From a virus: DNA of 33,235 nt. Shown here piece after piece: positions 29,330 through 33,235 of the stretch. The stretch lies in IMG/VR virus record IMGVR_UViG_3300028025_000013, positions 1 to 33,235 of that record. One strand, given 5' to 3'. A program made the translations under genes and the position numbers. Under the pieces are notes generated by a model. The model was given only the letters and a program-made list of their open reading frames with translations. It was not told where the DNA came from and ran no database searches. The number at the start of each line of letters is the position of its first letter. The stretch's first letter is position 1.

Positions 29330-30008
29330 TACGATTGTAGTAGTAAATGATGCGATAATTGAATCGGAGGCATCAAAGCGTAAAGATTATGCCTCATTAA
29401 AAGAATTGCCATTCGTTGAGAAGGTAATGATTGCCTATGCTGCAAGATTCATTATTCAGGTGCAGAAGAACTTGATTAATGATAATAAGACCGATACTGG
29501 TAGACTTGAAAGAGATATTCAGCAAGGGGACATCATAAAGGCAAACGGGTCTTATCTTATAGACATCGGTTATCCTAAGAGTTCAGAGGCAGCAAAATAC
29601 TATGACTTTGTAAATAAAGGTGTTAAAGGTTTTAAATCAGGTACACCCAATTCACCTTATCGCTTTAGGTCCGCATATCCTTCTATGAATGGACCGATGG
29701 TAACTGCTATCCAAAAGTGGGTAAAAAGGAACGCAAAGTTATCAAGAAGGGAGGACCAAAAGTATAACCTAACAAGTCTGCAAAGGAAAAGAAAGTCTGT
29801 TTCGGAATTAAACACTGGTCGCACTACTGCTTACCTTATAGCAAGGAAGATTAAACAAAGGGGATTACCGAGAACGGGATTCTTTGATGATGCCATTACT
29901 CAGGTGTTTAATGACCAATTTTATAATAAAATGGCAGAAGCAGTGGGGGGAGATGTAAGAGTGTACATAAAACAGGCTGCTTCGCTAATTAATGAAGAGA
30001 AGAACTAA
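29316..30008 (+). CDS. Neck / tail completion-like protein (HK97 gp10-like, tentative)
   Basis: This 230-residue protein is basic. It has an N-terminal helical part, then TDTGRLERDIQQGDIIKANG, YYDFVNKGVKGFKS and a C-terminal RTGFFDDAITQVFNDQFYNK. The pattern 'TGRLERDI ... YY-x-FV-x-KG' recalls the HK97 gp10-like family that joins tail and head. Its place among tail genes, between chaperone and tail tip, fits a tail morphogenesis role. It overlaps the frameshift extension by 14 bases. Confidence 0.4.
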   Translation: MAKVDTIVVVNDAIIESEASKRKDYASLKELPFVEKVMIAYAARFIIQVQKNLINDNKTDTGRLERDIQQGDIIKANGSYLIDIGYPKSSEAAKYYDFVNKGVKGFKSGTPNSPYRFRSAYPSMNGPMVTAIQKWVKRNAKLSRREDQKYNLTSLQRKRKSVSELNTGRTTAYLIARKIKQRGLPRTGFFDDAITQVFNDQFYNKMAEAVGGDVRVYIKQAASLINEEKN

Positions 30009-30010
30009 TT

Positions 30011-31198
30011 ATGGCAATAACAGTTAATAGCATACCCGAACAATACGCATCCATACATGATGACCTTTGGTTTGTTGTGGATAGTACCAATAAAGCATCA
30101 ACCAATTTTAAGTATGTGTTTGATGTCTATGTAGATGCGGTCTTGGTAGCAAGAATAAAGCAGTTCCCCGATGTGACCAGTACCAAAGGGATATTCAATG
30201 CAGGGAACATTATGAGGAACTATGCTTCTTCATACTTTACTCCGAATACTGCCACTACCCTTTTCAGTTCATCTACTGACAACATTTACAAGGAATTTAC
30301 CATAAAATACGGAGAGGAATATGGTGGAATTACTTACACGAATCTCATTGAGCAAACCTATGTCGCATTCAACTTCTACTATCCCGACTTTTACAATCCT
30401 GCACAATCTCCGACCTATTTTAAGTCATACATCAACGAATGGTTAACCAATAGAGACTTGAGCAATGTTGAATGTGCATTCACGGATAAGTTACATATTG
30501 GGTATATGTACGCATCAGGAGTAACTACAAATGTGTATCCATCGGTGCAACTTTATAACGAGAACGGGACTACAAGCGGAAGTGCAGTAACAACCGCAAC
30601 AGACCCTCAAGAGTCTTTTAGTCTGCTTGACATCTCACCAACTGCAATTAATTCTTGGTATGGGTCAACAGTCATCCCACAATCTGCATACTCATACGGC
30701 ATTAAATTGCACAATGGGTCAAGTTTCGGGGATGAAGTAAGGGTTAAGTTAGTTTGCAATCCTAACTACTCACCGATAGCATTGCACTTCTTGAATCAGT
30801 TAGGAGGTTACGATACAATGCACTTCAGATTGGTCAACAAGGAAGCAAGGAACGTGGAATCAAAGCAGTACGAAGGTAGCAAGTTTAGATACAATGCTTC
30901 TGCGGTTGCAATGCGTTCCTATGATGATTACAACAGAATCAACCCTGGTGCAACTAAGTATGTGGTTGAGCATACAACAATGTACAAACTGCGAAGTAAT
31001 TATTTAAATGTAACTGATTACAATTGGTTGAGGGAATTAATCCAATCACCTGAAGTCTACTTTGAGCAAGGTGGGTACTACTATCCTATTGTCACTATGA
31101 CAAGCAATTGGGAGGAGAAGAAGAGGATTGCAGACAAGATGTTCAATCTTGAGTTAGATGTGCAGATTGCAAATAAAAAATATTCTCAATTTAGATGA
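30011..31198 (+). CDS. Tail tip / baseplate protein, upstream of hub
   Basis: This 395-residue protein is beta-rich with many Tyr and Asn residues: DLWFVVDSTNKASTNFKYVF, PDVTSTKGIFNAGNIMRNYA near the start and VTDYNWLRELIQSPEVYFEQ near the end. It resembles the conserved distal tail proteins that precede the hub in Bacteroidota phages. It starts two bases after the neck-like gene and overlaps the next by four. I cannot map it to a named fold. Confidence 0.5.
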   Translation: MAITVNSIPEQYASIHDDLWFVVDSTNKASTNFKYVFDVYVDAVLVARIKQFPDVTSTKGIFNAGNIMRNYASSYFTPNTATTLFSSSTDNIYKEFTIKYGEEYGGITYTNLIEQTYVAFNFYYPDFYNPAQSPTYFKSYINEWLTNRDLSNVECAFTDKLHIGYMYASGVTTNVYPSVQLYNENGTTSGSAVTTATDPQESFSLLDISPTAINSWYGSTVIPQSAYSYGIKLHNGSSFGDEVRVKLVCNPNYSPIALHFLNQLGGYDTMHFRLVNKEARNVESKQYEGSKFRYNASAVAMRSYDDYNRINPGATKYVVEHTTMYKLRSNYLNVTDYNWLRELIQSPEVYFEQGGYYYPIVTMTSNWEEKKRIADKMFNLELDVQIANKKYSQFR

Positions 31199-33228
31199 GG
31201 ACCGAAATATACATAGATAATTACAGACTTGATTTAACAAAGAACATCTCAGCAGAGTTTACCTATGCGATTGATGAGATACAAGACTTTGCAACAAGGA
31301 ACACCTCATTTAGTAAAACAATAGTACTACCTGGTAATGATACAAATAATAAGTTATTCGGTAATATATTTGAGTTCGGAAATGCCAATCTATACAATGA
31401 AGGACAACCAAATGTGGGTTACAACTTCAATGCAACCAAGTCAGTTCCTTGCATTATCTTGGTAGATAAGATTCAGATATTTAAGGGTGTTCTTAGGATG
31501 CTTGAAATCATCATAGATGATAGAAGCATTGAGTACGAGGTCTGTGTGTTCGGTGAGTTGGGTGGATTCATTAACGCACTTGGGAATAGTAAGTTAGAAG
31601 ACATAGACTTTGGAATTGCTGATACCATTTGGAACTATACTAACATTCAGAATAGTTGGGATAACATTAGCGGTACTGGTGTTTACTTCCCTTTGATAGA
31701 CTATGGGGTAGAATCAACCAATAAGGTAGACTTTTCTTTTGATGCCTTCAGACCTGCTTTGTATGTAAAGCAATACCTTACCAAAATACTTGACGGGTCA
31801 GGTTATACCTATGACTTCCCTTTGCTTAGTACGGCATTGATGAACAGATTGGTGATTCCTCACAATCAGAAGACACTAACCAAAAGCACTGCACTTAACT
31901 TACTTGCAACGGCAAAGGTAAAGAACTATATCAACGCAGCAGGTAATGTTGAATTTGACATTCTTAATGCAGGAAACTTTACCATCACGGGAAGTGGTAG
32001 CGACTTTACCTATAATTCAGCAACGGCATTCTCAGGAAGCATTACCTTGAACATATCAGGAGTCATTAATGCAATCAGTCCAACAAGCGACTTTACGATT
32101 CAATTGCGTAAGAATGGTACACCTATTTCGGGGGTTACTTACACTACCCCTGGGAGCAATTACAACTTCAATGCAGACCTCAGTGTGTCATTGGTTACGC
32201 TTGTCAATACTGATACTTTAGATGTTGATTTAGTAGGTAATTTCTCAGATTTAGATATTGAATCGGGAAACTTTAGCGTTATATCAAGCAATCCAACAGA
32301 GGTTACTGTTAACTATGGGGATAGTATTGTAATCAATAACACAATACCAAAGGGGGTCTTTCAGAAGGACTTCTTTGCATCTATTGTAAAGATGTTCAAC
32401 CTTTATGTGTATGAGGACAAACTTGTAGAGAAGAAACTTATCATTAAACCATTTATAGACTTCTATGATGGCAGTCAGGTTGATTGGACTGCTAAGGTAG
32501 ACCGAGGAAGTGTAATGAGGTTGAAACCAATGTCAGAGTTTACTGCACGTTACTATGATTACAAGTACAAGCAAGACAATGATTTCTATGCGGAGAACTA
32601 CCGCAAGAAGTTCAATGAAGGATATGGTGATTTCATTTATGATAGTGAGAATGAGTTTGTAAAGGAGGTGGATGCAACCGAGATAATATTTGCAGGAACA
32701 GTCCTATACAGAAAAACGGGAACAGATAAGATATACCCTGCCATTTACAAACTATCCAACGAGAATACCAAAGAAGATAAGATGGATTCTGTCATAAGGA
32801 TTCTTCAAGCAAAGAAGATTACTGGTGTTACTACTTGGAGTATTCGCAATGGTGTTGGTGGAAGCGTTATTGCATCTTATAGTGATTATGGTTATGCAGG
32901 ACATTTAGATGACCCGTATAATTCACAAGCGGATATCAATTGGGGAGCAACTAAAGAGGTGTACTATAATCCAACATCTGTCACGGCAGCGAATCTATTT
33001 AATGGGTATTGGTCCGAGTACATTGCAGAAATAACTGACAAGGATAGTAAACTACTGACCTGCTCATTGAAATTGAATGAGGTTGACATTTATAACCTTG
33101 ATTTTAGCAAACTGATTTATATTGATGGTTCACTTTGGAGGTTGAATAAGGTCTTGGATTATAACCCTATGGACTTTAACGTGACCAAAGTTGAACTTAT
33201 TAAAGTAATTGAATTAACATACGTTTAA
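31195..33228 (+). CDS. Tail tip / hub protein
   Basis: This 677-residue protein begins MRTEIYIDNYRLDLTKNISA and has FATRNTSFSKTIVLPGNDTN and CIILVDKIQIFKGVLRMLEI in its first 110 residues, a start I associate with tail tip proteins of Bacteroidota phages. A Gly/Ser/Asn-rich beta insert at about 245-370 may be a carbohydrate-binding or surface-exposed domain. The C-terminal half contains FQKDFFASIVKMFNLYVYED, a common segment in such hub proteins. It precedes the tape measure gene across the circle junction. The last 40 codons are repeated at 1-120. Confidence 0.6.
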   Translation: MRTEIYIDNYRLDLTKNISAEFTYAIDEIQDFATRNTSFSKTIVLPGNDTNNKLFGNIFEFGNANLYNEGQPNVGYNFNATKSVPCIILVDKIQIFKGVLRMLEIIIDDRSIEYEVCVFGELGGFINALGNSKLEDIDFGIADTIWNYTNIQNSWDNISGTGVYFPLIDYGVESTNKVDFSFDAFRPALYVKQYLTKILDGSGYTYDFPLLSTALMNRLVIPHNQKTLTKSTALNLLATAKVKNYINAAGNVEFDILNAGNFTITGSGSDFTYNSATAFSGSITLNISGVINAISPTSDFTIQLRKNGTPISGVTYTTPGSNYNFNADLSVSLVTLVNTDTLDVDLVGNFSDLDIESGNFSVISSNPTEVTVNYGDSIVINNTIPKGVFQKDFFASIVKMFNLYVYEDKLVEKKLIIKPFIDFYDGSQVDWTAKVDRGSVMRLKPMSEFTARYYDYKYKQDNDFYAENYRKKFNEGYGDFIYDSENEFVKEVDATEIIFAGTVLYRKTGTDKIYPAIYKLSNENTKEDKMDSVIRILQAKKITGVTTWSIRNGVGGSVIASYSDYGYAGHLDDPYNSQADINWGATKEVYYNPTSVTAANLFNGYWSEYIAEITDKDSKLLTCSLKLNEVDIYNLDFSKLIYIDGSLWRLNKVLDYNPMDFNVTKVELIKVIELTYV

Positions 33229-33235
33229 TATGGCA
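33109..33235. repeat. Right copy of 127-bp terminal redundancy
   Basis: This copy is identical to 1-127. It contains the end of the hub gene, its TAA at 33226-33228, and the first two codons of the tape measure gene (33230-33235), which continue at 128 after joining. One copy should be removed before coordinates are used for a circular map. Confidence 0.95.

Overview
The window is a complete tailed-phage genome that was assembled as a circle. The first 127 bases (1-127) recur exactly as the last 127 (33109-33235), so the unique length is 33,108 bp and the gene cut by the left edge is whole at the right edge. Every gene I accept is on the + strand, and genes are packed with 1-20 base overlaps, often ATGA. 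The host is probably a Bacteroidota bacterium. Start codons follow A-rich leaders (for example aaattaaataaaATG) rather than Shine-Dalgarno sites. Two promoter candidates fit the Bacteroidota pattern TTG-N19-TAnnTTTG. Many structural proteins look like families I know from Bacteroidota phages and prophages. A tape measure protein and a tail terminator-like protein, with no sheath gene seen, suggest a siphovirus-like particle. I saw no integrase, DNA polymerase, RNA polymerase, tRNA or CRISPR array.

Layout. From 26998 across the junction to about 11.9 kb lie packaging and virion genes: small and large terminase, a tail assembly chaperone with a likely -1 frameshift product, a neck-like protein, two tail tip/baseplate proteins, tape measure, prohead protease, scaffold, major capsid protein, a tail-tube candidate, portal (with an unusual C-terminal extension), connector, tail terminator, fibre adaptor and a 921-residue fibre. 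From 11.9 to 13.8 kb is a lysis cassette: membrane coiled-coil protein, lipoprotein, holin, a protein built like a one-piece spanin, and a GH24 lysozyme. A metallophosphoesterase, an HNH-type protein and an acidic protein follow, closed by a strong terminator (15587-15617).

The early region begins at a promoter at 15662-15691. It opens with very small proteins (several zinc fingers and an XRE-type regulator), then a RecT-like annealing protein, an SSB-like protein with a DLPF tail and a PD-(D/E)XK-like nuclease. A second promoter (19585-19614) leads through a possible structured leader RNA into a replication initiator gene. That gene carries, inside its own coding sequence, four 16-bp-spaced repeats (three with the palindrome CCGA-NN-TCGG) followed by three AT-rich 18-bp repeats. 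This is a candidate origin arranged like the origin inside the lambda O gene. A candidate replication partner, a VRR-NUC nuclease and a sigma-like factor follow. From 22488 to 26995 is a modification block of three glycosyltransferases of different types, a SAM methyltransferase and a ParB-domain/DNA methylase fusion.

Working model: early genes recruit the host replisome to the internal origin and process DNA ends. The sigma-like factor may switch on the late genes. The modification block probably alters DNA, virion or host surface. Late genes then build and release particles. All family assignments come from reading motifs in the sequence; no database search was run.
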